From positions 1-22,324 of the forward strand of contig NZ_JAGLBB010000053.1 of assembly GCF_018260555.1 (NCBI RefSeq): a DNA stretch of 22,324 nt, given 5' to 3'. How positions within the stretch are numbered: position 1 is the stretch's first letter; every line of letters begins with the position of its first letter. Under the pieces are notes generated by a model, which was given only the letters and a program-made list of their open reading frames with translations, ran no database searches and had not been told where the DNA came from. Source of the DNA: Deinococcus sp. GTDB taxonomy: Bacteria > Deinococcota > Deinococci > Deinococcales > Deinococcaceae. Below are positions 1-8,411 of the stretch, piece by piece. A program made the translations under genes and the position numbers.

Positions 1-2
1 CA

Positions 3-542
3 CAGGCGGCCCAGCAGCGCGCAGCCGACGCGCAGGCAGCGGCGCAGGCGGCCCGGCAACGCGCCGCCCAGCAGGCCGCGCAGACCCAGCGGGAAGCGCA
101 GGTGCAGCGCGAGCAAGCGGTCCTCCGGCAGCGCAGCGAGCAGGTGCAGCGCGCGCAGGTGCAGGTCGAGCAGCAACTGGCGCCCCTGCCGACCCTCAGC
201 GGGCCGCTGGCATTCCCGCTGCCTGGCGGGCGCGTGCAGACGCCGTACGGGGCGGGCGGCTCGCCGTGGGTGGTGCTCAGCGGCGGCCCGCAGGCAGTGG
301 CCGCGCAGGGGGGGAACGTGCTGGCCGTCACGTACTACGCGTCACTGGGCTGGGTAGTGCTCATGGATCACGGAACCAGCGTCACGGCGTACTTCGGGCT
401 GGGCGAACCACTGGTCAGTGTCGGGAGCCGCGTGGGGCGCGGCACGCCGGTCGGGACGGTCGGCGGGAGCTCCATCATCGGGCCTGACAGCATGGCCTTC
501 CAGCTGCGTCAGGGCGGCGTGCCCGTCCCTCCGGGCTTCTGA
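3..542 (+). CDS. EnvC-like coiled-coil protein with degenerate M23 (LytM) domain, 5' truncated
   Basis: The reading frame is open from the window edge, so the N-terminus is missing. The visible first ~60 residues are Gln/Ala/Arg-rich with heptad-like spacing, a probable coiled coil. A LytM/M23 beta-fold follows: a GRVQTPYG stretch, then VVLMDHG, then VGSRVGRGTPVGTVG. The catalytic residues of active M23 endopeptidases are absent: the usual YAHL is YFGL, and the usual HLHFEVR is SMAFQLR, so the HxH metal ligands are lost. Family knowledge: EnvC/NlpD-type proteins with coiled coils and dead LytM domains activate amidases instead of cutting peptidoglycan. I infer the same kind of role here, in the envelope. 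No signal peptide can be checked because the start is outside the window. The gene ends at TGA 540-542, with no clear terminator after it. Confidence 0.85.
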   Translation, partial: QAAQQRAADAQAAAQAARQRAAQQAAQTQREAQVQREQAVLRQRSEQVQRAQVQVEQQLAPLPTLSGPLAFPLPGGRVQTPYGAGGSPWVVLSGGPQAVAAQGGNVLAVTYYASLGWVVLMDHGTSVTAYFGLGEPLVSVGSRVGRGTPVGTVGGSSIIGPDSMAFQLRQGGVPVPPGF

Positions 543-647
543 CCGTCGTGCCCAGCCACCCGAGTGCCACGTGAGGGATGCGCCTGCCCCCCTTGCCGAG
601 TGGCGTCCCTGCTGATACTCTTGTTCGGTGCGCACTCCGGTTGGCTG

Positions 648-675
648 CTGACGGGCGCATGAACCCCGTGATCCT
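648..675 (+). promoter_or_regulatory. possible rpsP promoter
   Basis: CTGACG (648-653) and GATCCT (670-675) are separated by 16 bp and resemble weak -35 and -10 boxes, about 50 bp before rpsP. The match is modest and there is no other support. Confidence 0.25.
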
Positions 676-724
676 AGCGGGCGCTGTACCCTCAATCACG
701 CAACCCACCCCCGAGGTTTTCATC

Positions 725-973
725 ATGGTCAAGATTCGCCTGTCCCGTTTCGGTGCTACCCACAACCCCCACTACCGTATTGTCGTGACCGACGCCCGCC
801 GCCCCCGCGACGGTGGTTACATCGAGAACCTCGGCCACTACGATCCCCGCAAGACCAGCGAGAACTACCTGAAGGTCAACGCCGAGCGCGCCGCGTACTG
901 GATTGCCCAGGGCGCGCAGCCCACGCAGACCGCCCGCCGCCTGCTGAAAAGCCAGGGCGTGAAGGTCGCGTAA
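725..973 (+). CDS. rpsP: 30S ribosomal protein S16
   Basis: An 82-residue protein opening MVKIRLSRFGATHNPHYRI, with DARRPRDGGYIENLGHYDP, which is diagnostic of S16. Length and the single-domain layout match the family. S16 binds 16S rRNA and is needed for small-subunit assembly. The ATG at 725 is preceded by GAGGT (713-717) at good spacing, so this is a leadered, Shine-Dalgarno-driven gene, unlike several neighbours. The frame is open upstream to 578, but the family start fixes the ATG at 725. It heads the rpsP-khpA-rimM-trmD cluster conserved in many bacteria. Here a terminator follows rpsP and khpA has its own promoter, so part of the transcription must be uncoupled. Confidence 0.97.
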   Translation: MVKIRLSRFGATHNPHYRIVVTDARRPRDGGYIENLGHYDPRKTSENYLKVNAERAAYWIAQGAQPTQTARRLLKSQGVKVA

Positions 974-995
974 GCGAACCCCACAGCGTGAGACA

Positions 996-1018
996 GGGCC
1001 CCACACGGGGCCTTTTTT
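996..1018 (+). terminator. Rho-independent terminator after rpsP
   Basis: Stem GGCCCC (997-1002), loop ACAC, stem GGGGCC (1007-1012), then six T (1013-1018). It lies 23 bp after the rpsP stop. This is one of only two canonical hairpin-plus-T-tract terminators in the window. Confidence 0.9.
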
Positions 1019-1117
1019 CATGCCGCCCAGCCGATTCATCCCAGCCGATGCCGCCCAGCCAGGTCGAGAACTCCTTTTTTGCCGTGCCGCAGGGGGAAAG
1101 GCCCGCGTGGGACGACA

Positions 1118-1145
1118 TTGGTGAACAGGGTGGATGCTGTAGAAT
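1118..1145 (+). promoter_or_regulatory. khpA promoter, leaderless type
   Basis: TTGGTG (1118-1123), a 16-bp spacer and TAGAAT (1140-1145). The -10 box ends 6 nt before the khpA ATG at 1152, so the transcript should begin at or next to the start codon. No Shine-Dalgarno sequence is present. Confidence 0.7.
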
Positions 1146-1151
1146 GACTGG

Positions 1152-1391
1152 ATGAACCCCGATCCTCTTGATCTGACTCTTTTCATAGCCCAGAGCGTGG
1201 TGGATCAGCCTTCACAGGTGCGCGTGTCCCGCCGGGGCCCGACTGTGATCGTGCGGGTTGGGCCGGGCGAGGAAGGGCGCCTGATCGGCCGGCAGGGCCG
1301 CGTGATTCAGGCCATCCGTACGCTGGTGCGTGCCGTGAGCGACCCACGCGAGCGCATGAACGTCGACCTGGACGCCCCCCGCAAAGCGTGA
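1152..1391 (+). CDS. khpA: KH-domain RNA-binding protein KhpA
   Basis: A 79-residue protein with a single KH fold. The GxxG loop is GRQG within GRLIGRQGRVIQAIRTLV, at about residues 42-59. Family knowledge: KhpA (YlqC) is a small cytosolic RNA chaperone that pairs with KhpB in several bacteria and affects cell elongation and sRNA or mRNA handling. It typically lies between rpsP and rimM, as here. Translation probably begins on a leaderless mRNA. The stop TGA overlaps the rimM GTG in a GTGA junction, which implies translational coupling. Length and motif are normal for the family. Confidence 0.93.
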   Translation: MNPDPLDLTLFIAQSVVDQPSQVRVSRRGPTVIVRVGPGEEGRLIGRQGRVIQAIRTLVRAVSDPRERMNVDLDAPRKA

Positions 1392-1966
1392 GCGCAGAGA
1401 TCGTGACCGGGAAGGCCGAAGCGCAGCGCACCCGCCTGGGGTACGTGCTGGGACCGCACGGCGTGAAAGGCGGCGTGAAGGTGTTCGTGCTGGGCGACCA
1501 GCGGCAGTTTGCGGGCCTGAACCGCGTGTACGTCGAGAAGCGCGGCTGGCTGCGCGTGCGCCGCGCCGAGATGCTCGCGCCGGGAGTGGTGCTGCACCTC
1601 GCGGGGATCACGACGCCCGAGGGGGCCGGGGATCTGCGCGGCCTGAACGTCTTTGCGGCCGACGACGAACTGCCGGTGCCCGAGGACGGCGTGTACTACT
1701 ACCATGAACTGCGCGGCCTGACCCTCAGTAACGCGGCGGGCGAGGTGCTGGCCGAGGTAACGGACGTGCTCGACAGCGGGCATCAGGACCTGCTGGTGGT
1801 GCGCCGCGCCTCCGATCAGGGCGAGGCGTTCGTGCCGCTCCAGGCGCCGTACGTGGTCGTGAATCTGGACGGGAAGCGCCGCCCGCTGTCCCTGACGCTG
1901 ACCGAGGACGCGCCGGGCGGCCTGCTGGATCTCAGCGAGGCCGAGGAAGGCGGGCGCGCCGGGTGA
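1388..1966 (+). CDS. rimM: 16S rRNA processing protein RimM
   Basis: A 192-residue protein. The N-terminal RimM barrel begins RLGYVLGPHGVKGGVKVFV, close to the family's GxHGxxGxVKV signature. The C-terminal PRC-type barrel begins around DGVYYYHELRGLTL, followed by VTDVLDSGHQDLLVV. RimM binds S19 in the 30S head and aids 16S maturation. The GTG start at 1388 overlaps the khpA stop by four bases (GTGA). The TGA stop (1964-1966) is the left flank of a 133-bp mobile-type repeat that separates rimM from trmD. The fusion point suggests the two genes were once overlapped in the same way. Confidence 0.95.
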   Translation: MSAEIVTGKAEAQRTRLGYVLGPHGVKGGVKVFVLGDQRQFAGLNRVYVEKRGWLRVRRAEMLAPGVVLHLAGITTPEGAGDLRGLNVFAADDELPVPEDGVYYYHELRGLTLSNAAGEVLAEVTDVLDSGHQDLLVVRRASDQGEAFVPLQAPYVVVNLDGKRRPLSLTLTEDAPGGLLDLSEAEEGGRAG

Positions 1967-2099
1967 TACGGACTACGCTCCACGGCGCCACAGTCGGGAA
2001 AGCGCCGCCTGCGGCTCCGTACTGCGAAACCCGTCTGCTGTTCCTACTCGCGTCCACTCGGATTGATTCAGAACTTTACCGAACCAATCGGAATCCGTA
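1967..2099 (+). repeat. small intergenic MITE-like repeat, copy A (rimM-trmD)
   Basis: A 133-bp element with ends TACGGACT and AATCCGTA. Direct TGA triplets at 1964-1966 and 2100-2102 look like a 3-bp target duplication. The left TGA is rimM's stop codon. The last A of the element plus TG of the right triplet make trmD's ATG. Internal hairpins: GCCGC/GCGGC around 2013-2023 and an imperfect GATTGATTC/GAACCAATC near the right end. It shares most of its length with copies at 3677, 6319, 9776, 11551 and 18441. Confidence 0.9.
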
Positions 2100-2959
2100 T
2101 GAGTGAGGACCCGCAGTCCGTCCCACACCAGAACGCCGCGCCGCTGCGGTTCTCTTTCCTCACCCTGTTCCCCGAGCTGCTGGCTCCGTTCGCCAGTGAG
2201 GCGATCGTGGGCAAGGCGCAGGGGCGTGGTCTGCTCGACGTGAATCTGGTGAACCTGCGGGCCTTTGCCGGAAACCGCCACCAGAAGGTGGACGACACCC
2301 CGTACGGGGGCGGCGCGGGCATGGTCATCCGCGTGGACGTGGCCGAGCGCGCCCTGGCCAGCCTCCCGGCCGCCGACGAGGTCATCCTGTTCAGCCCGGC
2401 CGGTGAACGCTTCACGCAGGCGGTCGCCGAGGACCTGGCCACGCGGCGGCACCTGGTGTTCCTGTGCGGCCGCTACGAGGGGTTTGACGCCCGCACCGAG
2501 CGGCTGGTCACGCGGGAACTGAGCATCGGGGATTTCGTGATGATGGGTGGCGAGGCCGCCGCCGCCTGCGTGCTCGAAGCGGTGGCGCGCCTGGTGCCGG
2601 GCGTGATCGGCGACCCGCTGTCCCATCAGGCGGACAGCTTCAGCTCGGGCCTGCTGGACTACCCGGAATTCACCCGCCCGCCCGAATGGCAGGGCCACAG
2701 CGTGCCGGACGTGCTGCGCGGCGGACATCACGGCGCGGTGGCCGCGTGGCGGCGCGAGCAGGCCCTGGCCCGTACCCTGGCCCGCCGCCCGGACCTGCTG
2801 CGGAGCGCCCCCCTGACGCCCGCTGACACCGCTACCCTGAGCAGCCTGGGCGCCACGCCCGAGCAACTGCGCGACTGGGGCGCGCCCCCTGCGCCGCCGC
2901 CCAGACGCCCGAAACGCCGCCGCACGCCGCCGTCCACACCCGACGCCGGCGACACCTGA
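2099..2959 (+). CDS. trmD: tRNA (guanine-37-N1)-methyltransferase
   Basis: A 286-residue SPOUT methyltransferase that uses SAM to make m1G37 in tRNAs and so prevents frameshifting. Visible motifs: LTLFPELL near residue 22, DDTPYGGGAGMV, LCGRYEGFDARTE and SIGDFVMMGGEAAA, the last three forming the knotted SAM site and active site. Compared with the usual ~250 residues it has about 20 extra N-terminal residues and a Pro/Arg-rich tail of about 25 residues (PPAPPPRRPKRRR). The ATG at 2099 is the first usable in-frame start after the repeat, and its A is the last base of repeat copy A. Only a weak GGA lies upstream, so initiation depends on sequence brought in by the repeat. No terminator with a T-tract follows. 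Confidence 0.95.
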   Translation: MSEDPQSVPHQNAAPLRFSFLTLFPELLAPFASEAIVGKAQGRGLLDVNLVNLRAFAGNRHQKVDDTPYGGGAGMVIRVDVAERALASLPAADEVILFSPAGERFTQAVAEDLATRRHLVFLCGRYEGFDARTERLVTRELSIGDFVMMGGEAAAACVLEAVARLVPGVIGDPLSHQADSFSSGLLDYPEFTRPPEWQGHSVPDVLRGGHHGAVAAWRREQALARTLARRPDLLRSAPLTPADTATLSSLGATPEQLRDWGAPPAPPPRRPKRRRTPPSTPDAGDT

Positions 2960-3004
2960 CGACCAGCCCGGACCGGGCAGCGGCACGGGCAGGCCCGCGA
3001 TCTG

Positions 3005-3070
3005 CACGTCTTCACACGTGGGTTCTGTGGGTTTGACCCATGTTGCGGGGCGCGGTTGGGCGCACGATAC
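3005..3070 (+). promoter_or_regulatory. inverted repeat and possible promoter ahead of the LON-domain gene
   Basis: CACGT (3005-3009), six bases, then ACGTG (3016-3020) form a perfect inverted repeat. TTGCGG (3043-3048), a 17-bp gap and GATACG (3066-3071) could be a weak promoter ending 5 nt before the ATG at 3077. The -10 lacks the final T, so support is limited. Confidence 0.3.
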
Positions 3071-3076
3071 GCGGGT

Positions 3077-3676
3077 ATGCGCGTTCCGCTGTTTCCTCTG
3101 CCTCAACTGGTGCTGTTCCCGGGTGTGGTCCTCCCGCTGTATGTGTTCGAGCCCAGATACCGTGAACTGCTGGCCGATGTGCAGGCCACCGGAGAACCGT
3201 TCGGGATCGTGCGGATCGTGCAGTCCTCCGAAGCGTCCGGTCTTCCCTTTCACGAGCGGGTCTCCAGGGTCGGCACGCTGGCGCACGTCCGGCAGGCCAG
3301 CCTGCACGAGGACGGCACCAGCACGGTCGCCGTGGTGGGCGGCGAGCGCTTCCGCATAGACAGCTTTCACCTGGACCGCCCGTACCTGTCAGCCGACGTG
3401 ACGCTCTGGCCCCTGGAACCGGGCGAGCTGCCCGCGCAGGCCGTGTCCGCCACGGCCGCTCAACTGCTGGCCGCGCTGCTGCGTCTGCGTCCCGGCGACG
3501 CCGGTTCGGTCCGCGAGGCCGCGCCGGACGATCCCCTGCTGCTGGCCAGCTTTGCCGCCGCGCTGCTGCCCGCCACACCCGAACAGCGCGAGAACGCCCT
3601 GCACGCCGCGACCCTTCTGGAGCGCCTGGAACTATTGCTGGGCCTGGTGCCCACCGGGGCCAGACTGCTGAACTGA
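3077..3676 (+). CDS. stand-alone LON substrate-binding-domain protein
   Basis: A 199-residue protein starting MRVPLFPLPQLVLFPGVVLP, followed by YVFEPRYRELL, which is the hallmark of the N-terminal LON (PUA-like) domain. No AAA+ or Ser-Lys protease part is present, so it is not Lon itself. Small free-standing LON-domain proteins are widespread and their role is poorly defined; substrate or nucleic-acid binding is the usual guess. The ATG at 3077 is chosen because the family starts just before the hydrophobic LFPL motif; the frame also has an upstream GTG at 3056. The C-terminal half is helical, Ala/Leu-rich, ending LLGLVPTGARLLN. Its TGA stop is the left flank of repeat copy B. Confidence 0.88.
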   Translation: MRVPLFPLPQLVLFPGVVLPLYVFEPRYRELLADVQATGEPFGIVRIVQSSEASGLPFHERVSRVGTLAHVRQASLHEDGTSTVAVVGGERFRIDSFHLDRPYLSADVTLWPLEPGELPAQAVSATAAQLLAALLRLRPGDAGSVREAAPDDPLLLASFAAALLPATPEQRENALHAATLLERLELLLGLVPTGARLLN

Positions 3677-3810
3677 TACGGATTCCGATTGAGTTGGTGC
3701 ACTTCCGAATCAATCCGAGCGGATGCGAGTAGGAACGATAGACGCCCCTTCGCGGTACGGAGCCGCAGACGGCGCTCTTCCAACTGTGGCGCAGTGGAGC
3801 GCAGTCCGTA
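3677..3810 (-). repeat. small intergenic MITE-like repeat, copy B
   Basis: A 134-bp element in reverse orientation relative to copy A, with ends TACGGATT and AGTCCGTA. TGA triplets flank both sides (3674-3676, 3811-3813). The left TGA is the stop codon of the LON-domain gene. Confidence 0.9.
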
Positions 3811-3832
3811 TGACTAGCCACAGCCACAGCCA

Positions 3833-3861
3833 CAGCCGGGGCGAATTTTCCGCCCGGGCTG
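3833..3861. terminator. hairpin between convergent genes, terminator-like
   Basis: CAGCC, one G, GGGCG, a 7-base A/T-rich loop, CGCCC, one G, GGCTG: a 10-bp stem with one G/G mismatch. It sits between the LON-domain gene (+) and the FemAB-type gene (-). There is no T-tract on either strand, so bidirectional termination is only suggested. Tandem AGCCAC units lie just to the left. Confidence 0.45.
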
Positions 3862-3892
3862 TCGCCGTGCCGTCGTCGTTGTGAGGCGGGCG

Positions 3893-5044
3893 TTACAGCA
3901 CGTCGTCGGCGGTGCCGCGTTTGCGGACGTTGTTACGGGTCTTACGCCAGCGCAGGGCGCGGACGATGGCGGGCGCGGCAGCGTTCAGGTTCAGGTCGTA
4001 GGCGGGGTACCAGACGCGCTGCTCACTGAATTTGAGTTTCATCTTGAACACCCCGTACGAGTGCTTGCTTTCATCCAGGACGCGCGGAATGCCCCAGAAA
4101 TCGAACAGCTCGTAGCCGTGTCGTTTGGCGTCCAGCATGGCGCTCCAGTAGAAGGCGTCCGGGGCTTTGGCGTCTTTCAGGGGTTTGCCGTTTTCGTCCA
4201 CGCGGTCGTCGCGGACGCTGCCGCCGAACAGGTAGTACGTACCCTTGCCCATGCTGATGAAGAACCCCCCAGCGAGCGCGCGTCCCTGGTAGCGGGCCAG
4301 CACGATGTACGCCTCTCCGCCGTGTGCGTTGCACTCGCGCAGCATGGTCTCGTAGTACTCGCGGGGGTAGGCGCCCAGTTTGGCGCGTTCGTTGGTGGCA
4401 GTGAAGATCTCCCAGAAGGCGTCGAAGTCGTCGTCGCGACCGGCGATCACGCCGAGTTTCTCGGCGGTGCGGATGTTGCGGCGGGCCATGCTGGACAGCG
4501 CCCCGAAGATCTCCTGCTCGGTGCGGCTCAGATCGGCGACAATGGTGTGTTCCGGCTGCTCCGTCTCGGCCCGCCGGAAGGGACCGTACGCTTCGGGCAG
4601 CGCGTCCTCCTGGGCGGCGGGCGGCGTTCCTGCCTTTTCAGTGTCGCCCTTTTCAGTGTCTGCCCCGGCCACGGCGGGCTGATCCATGGGTGCGCTGTCA
4701 CTGGCCGGGAACGGCACGGGCGGCTCGATCTTCAGCAGGGCGTCGGTGGGCCGCGCCACGCGGCGCACGGCGTCGGCGAAGGCGGGCAGCAGGTCCAGAC
4801 TTTCGAGTGCCGGGCCGCGCGGGGCGTACAGGGTGCTGAAGCCCGGCACGAGGCGCTTGCGCAGCAGTTGCACCGCCCCGACCGTCCGGTCCCCCTGCAT
4901 GATCAGGTACCGCGTGGGCGTCTGACCCAGCGTTCGCCGCGCCTCGCCGTACCCCCACCCCTGCAGGGCGCTGGTGATGGGCATGCGGCTCACGGCGTCG
5001 TCGTACGCGCGTGGATCGGTGGTTTCTACGAGGGTCAGGCGCAC
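3893..5044 (-). CDS. FemAB/FemX-type peptidyltransferase (peptidoglycan interpeptide bridge)
   Basis: A 383-residue protein related to FemA/FemB/FemX aminoacyltransferases, which use aminoacyl-tRNA to add bridge amino acids to lipid II at the cytosolic membrane face. Recognisable parts: ITSALQGWGYGEARRTLGQ near the N-terminus, then YLIMQGDRTVGAVQLLRK, and a second GNAT-like half with RNIRTAEKLGV, YYLFGGSVRDDR and FDFWGIPRV. Deinococcus walls carry Orn-Gly bridges, so glycine addition is a reasonable inference. Between the two halves is a low-complexity insert with a DNA tandem repeat (DTEKG twice). The frame extends 7 codons further to a GTG at 5065, but TATTAT ends 7 nt before the GTG at 5044, so a leaderless start there is preferred. 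Divergent from the foldase gene. Confidence 0.88.
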   Translation of the reverse strand: MRLTLVETTDPRAYDDAVSRMPITSALQGWGYGEARRTLGQTPTRYLIMQGDRTVGAVQLLRKRLVPGFSTLYAPRGPALESLDLLPAFADAVRRVARPTDALLKIEPPVPFPASDSAPMDQPAVAGADTEKGDTEKAGTPPAAQEDALPEAYGPFRRAETEQPEHTIVADLSRTEQEIFGALSSMARRNIRTAEKLGVIAGRDDDFDAFWEIFTATNERAKLGAYPREYYETMLRECNAHGGEAYIVLARYQGRALAGGFFISMGKGTYYLFGGSVRDDRVDENGKPLKDAKAPDAFYWSAMLDAKRHGYELFDFWGIPRVLDESKHSYGVFKMKLKFSEQRVWYPAYDLNLNAAAPAIVRALRWRKTRNNVRKRGTADDVL

Positions 5045-5051
5045 GGGGGGG

Positions 5052-5057
5052 ATAATA
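5052..5057 (-). promoter_or_regulatory. leaderless -10 box for the FemAB-type gene
   Basis: TATTAT on the minus strand is followed by seven C and then the GTG at 5044. It lies inside the longer open frame, which argues for the shorter start. No good -35 is visible. Confidence 0.55.
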
Positions 5058-5147
5058 GCAGGCACGCCGGGACATCACCCCAGGACACCACGCCGGGACA
5101 CAGGGCGCGCCGCAGGAGACTGTCACGGACTGGCGCGCGCGGCACGC

Positions 5148-5153
5148 TACAGT
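5148..5153 (+). promoter_or_regulatory. leaderless -10 box for the parvulin-type foldase gene
   Basis: TACAGT ends 7 nt before the GTG at 5161. There is no Shine-Dalgarno sequence between them. The -35 is not evident. Confidence 0.55.
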
Positions 5154-5160
5154 ATTAAGC

Positions 5161-6318
5161 GTGAAACAACTGCTCCTGACCGCAGCGCTGCTGAGCGGCG
5201 CCGCCTTCCTGACGAACGCCGGCGCCCAAACTGCCCCGGCACAGACTGCCCCGGTACAGGCCACACCGGCCCAGCCGACTCCGGCGCCTGCACTGGCCCC
5301 CACTGCTCCGGCCCCCACTGCTCCGGCCCCCACTGTCCCGGCCCCCACTGTCCCGGCCCCCACTGCCCCGGCGCCGAGCATGGCGGCTCCTGCCACGCCC
5401 GCCCCCGCGGCCCCGGCTGCCGCGCAGGACCCCGCCACGCTGGTGGGCCGTGTGGGCAAGGAGAACCTGACGCTGGGCGAGTTCGAGCGCTCCTTCCGGC
5501 TCGCGGCGGCGCGAGTCGTGAACGCTCAGGGCGTTCCGTTCGAGGCCTCCTACCTGAGCGAGTTCGCCGCGGCCCGCCCGGACTTCCTGAAGCAGTTCGT
5601 GCGTGACCGCGCTGTGTATCAGCTGGCCCGCGCCCGTCAGCAGGCTGACCCGGCCGTGCTCGACAAGCAGGTCGCGGACGCCCGCTCGGGCTTCGGGACG
5701 GACGAGGCGTTCACCCAGGCCCTGAACGCCACCGGGTATACCGACACGGCCGACCTGCGCCGCGAACTGGAGCGCCAGCTGATCGTGGGCGCGTACCTGA
5801 ACAGCGTGCAGGACCGCTTCACGTTCGGTGACGCGCTGATCGCCGGGTACTACAACCTGCACCGCGCGGACTTCGCCCGTGAAGCGGAAGCCTGCGTGAA
5901 ACACATCCTGGTGCCCACCCAGGCCGAGGCGCAGGCCATCACGAAGGACCTGGCGGGCGGCGCGGACTTCGCGAAGATTGCCGCCGCGAAAAGCCAGGAC
6001 CCAGGCAGCGCCGCGCAGGGCGGCGACCTGGGTTGCTTTGGCCCCGGCCAGATGGTCGAGACCTTTGACACGGCCAGCTTCAAGGGACCCTTGAACGCCG
6101 TGCAGACCGTACAGTCGCAGTTCGGGTGGCACGTACTGATCGTCACGAAACGCAGCGACGCTGGCACGCTGCCGCTGGCGGACGCCGCGCCGATCATCCG
6201 TGACCAGCTGGGCAAGGAAGCCGCGCAGAAGTACCTGGATTCCCAGTTGGTCCGCCTGACCACCGAGAGCTTCCCGGCCGTCGTGACGGTCCCCGCGCCC
6301 GCGCCCACCAGCAAGTAA
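5161..6318 (+). CDS. exported SurA/PrsA-like peptidyl-prolyl isomerase
   Basis: A 385-residue exported protein. The signal peptide MKQLLLTAALLSGAAFLTNA ends about residue 22 (AGAQ), with no lipobox cysteine. Residues 24-95 are an Ala/Pro/Thr linker. A SurA_N-like helical region follows (VGKENLTLGEFERSFR, then YLSEFAAARPDFLKQFVRDR). Residues ~243-330 are a parvulin domain: CVKHILVPTQAEAQ, ADFAKIAAAKSQDPGSAAQGGDLGCFG, then FGWHVLIV. Role: folding of envelope proteins outside the cytoplasm, inferred from the family. Two cysteines in the domain might pair. The linker contains five 15-bp DNA repeats. The start GTG at 5161 is supported by signal peptide position and a -10 box 7 nt upstream. The TAA stop abuts repeat copy C. 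Confidence 0.92.
   Translation: MKQLLLTAALLSGAAFLTNAGAQTAPAQTAPVQATPAQPTPAPALAPTAPAPTAPAPTVPAPTVPAPTAPAPSMAAPATPAPAAPAAAQDPATLVGRVGKENLTLGEFERSFRLAAARVVNAQGVPFEASYLSEFAAARPDFLKQFVRDRAVYQLARARQQADPAVLDKQVADARSGFGTDEAFTQALNATGYTDTADLRRELERQLIVGAYLNSVQDRFTFGDALIAGYYNLHRADFAREAEACVKHILVPTQAEAQAITKDLAGGADFAKIAAAKSQDPGSAAQGGDLGCFGPGQMVETFDTASFKGPLNAVQTVQSQFGWHVLIVTKRSDAGTLPLADAAPIIRDQLGKEAAQKYLDSQLVRLTTESFPAVVTVPAPAPTSK
5296..5370 (+). repeat. 15-bp tandem repeat coding the APTAP linker
   Basis: Five head-to-tail 15-bp units, starting GCCCCCACTGCTCCG, encode APTAP or APTVP at residues 46-70. Units differ at one or two positions. This is typical of slippage-prone linkers, and unit number may differ between strains. 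Confidence 0.9.
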
Positions 6319-6452
6319 TACGGATTCCGATTGATTCAGAACCGCACCGAATCAATCCGAGCGGATGCGAGCAGGAAGGGCAGACGCCCCTTCGCGGTAT
6401 GGAGCCGCAGGCGGCGCTGCTCCGGCTGTGGCGCAGTGGAGCGCAGTCCATC
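6319..6452 (-). repeat. small intergenic MITE-like repeat, copy C
   Basis: A 134-bp copy in the same orientation as copy B. The left end TACGGATT directly follows the foldase TAA stop (6316-6318). The right end has decayed to TCCATC and is followed by TGA, so the flanking triplets now differ (TAA versus TGA). It keeps a perfect internal GATTGATTC/GAATCAATC hairpin. Confidence 0.88.
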
Positions 6453-6472
6453 TGAGTCCATAAGGCGAACGC

Positions 6473-6513
6473 CGGTTGAATGGTTGGCGAACCTTTCAAC
6501 CGGAGTTCATTTT
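6473..6513 (+). terminator. strong hairpin with T-rich tail, between foldase gene and ilvD
   Basis: CGGTTGAA (6473-6480), T, GGTT, loop GGCG, AACC, T, TTCAACCG (6495-6502): 12 bp with a single T/T mismatch. A T-rich stretch ending in TTTT follows (6508-6513). It probably terminates the foldase transcript. Attenuation of ilvD is a less likely alternative, as I see no leader peptide with branched-chain codons. Confidence 0.6.
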
Positions 6514-6655
6514 GTGGCACAGGGTCTTCAGGATGTTCAGGGGACCGCTGGCGAGGTTCTCCGCGAACAGGAGCTACGGGCGGGTCATGCTGCTCGGCGC
6601 CGCGGGCCGGGCGCGCCTGTCTGTGCCTCTGCGCGCAGGCGGGCGCGCCCGGGCG

Positions 6656-6661
6656 TAGGGT
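6656..6661 (+). promoter_or_regulatory. possible leaderless -10 box for ilvD
   Basis: TAGGGT ends 5 nt before the ATG at 6667. The same bases also read GGGTGAGG, which could serve as a Shine-Dalgarno sequence, so the mode of initiation is ambiguous. Confidence 0.4.
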
Positions 6662-6666
6662 GAGGC

Positions 6667-8358
<1,692 letters not shown>

Positions 8359-8382
8359 CCACACCCGATTGCCGGGCAGACA

Positions 8383-8411
8383 GGGCCGCAGCACCTCCGG
8401 GTGGGCGGCCC
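8383..8411 (+). terminator. hairpin after ilvD, terminator-like
   Basis: GGGCCGC, AG, CACC, loop TCCG, GGTG, G, GCGGCCC: a two-part 11-bp stem 24 bp past the ilvD stop. No T-tract follows. Confidence 0.45.

Noticed and set aside
1967..2099. Repeat elements as CRISPR or as radiation/desiccation response motif sites
   Set aside because: Copies are dispersed singly with no spacer array, and no TTATG-type palindrome of the Deinococcus damage-response motif is visible in them.
1973..3370. 465-codon minus-strand frame across trmD and the LON gene
   Set aside because: It runs through repeat A and two well-supported plus-strand genes, and its product is low-information.
3881..5158. Long open frame on the plus strand opposite the FemAB-type gene
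   Set aside because: It mirrors the real gene codon-for-codon on the other strand, a known effect of very GC-rich coding DNA. Its product has no family features.
6331..6663. Plus-strand frames between the foldase gene and ilvD
   Set aside because: They begin in repeat C and cross the strong hairpin at 6473; no motif or promoter supports them.
6473..6666. Attenuator for ilvD
   Set aside because: No leader peptide with Leu/Ile/Val codons and no alternative anti-terminator pairing could be seen; termination of the upstream gene is simpler.
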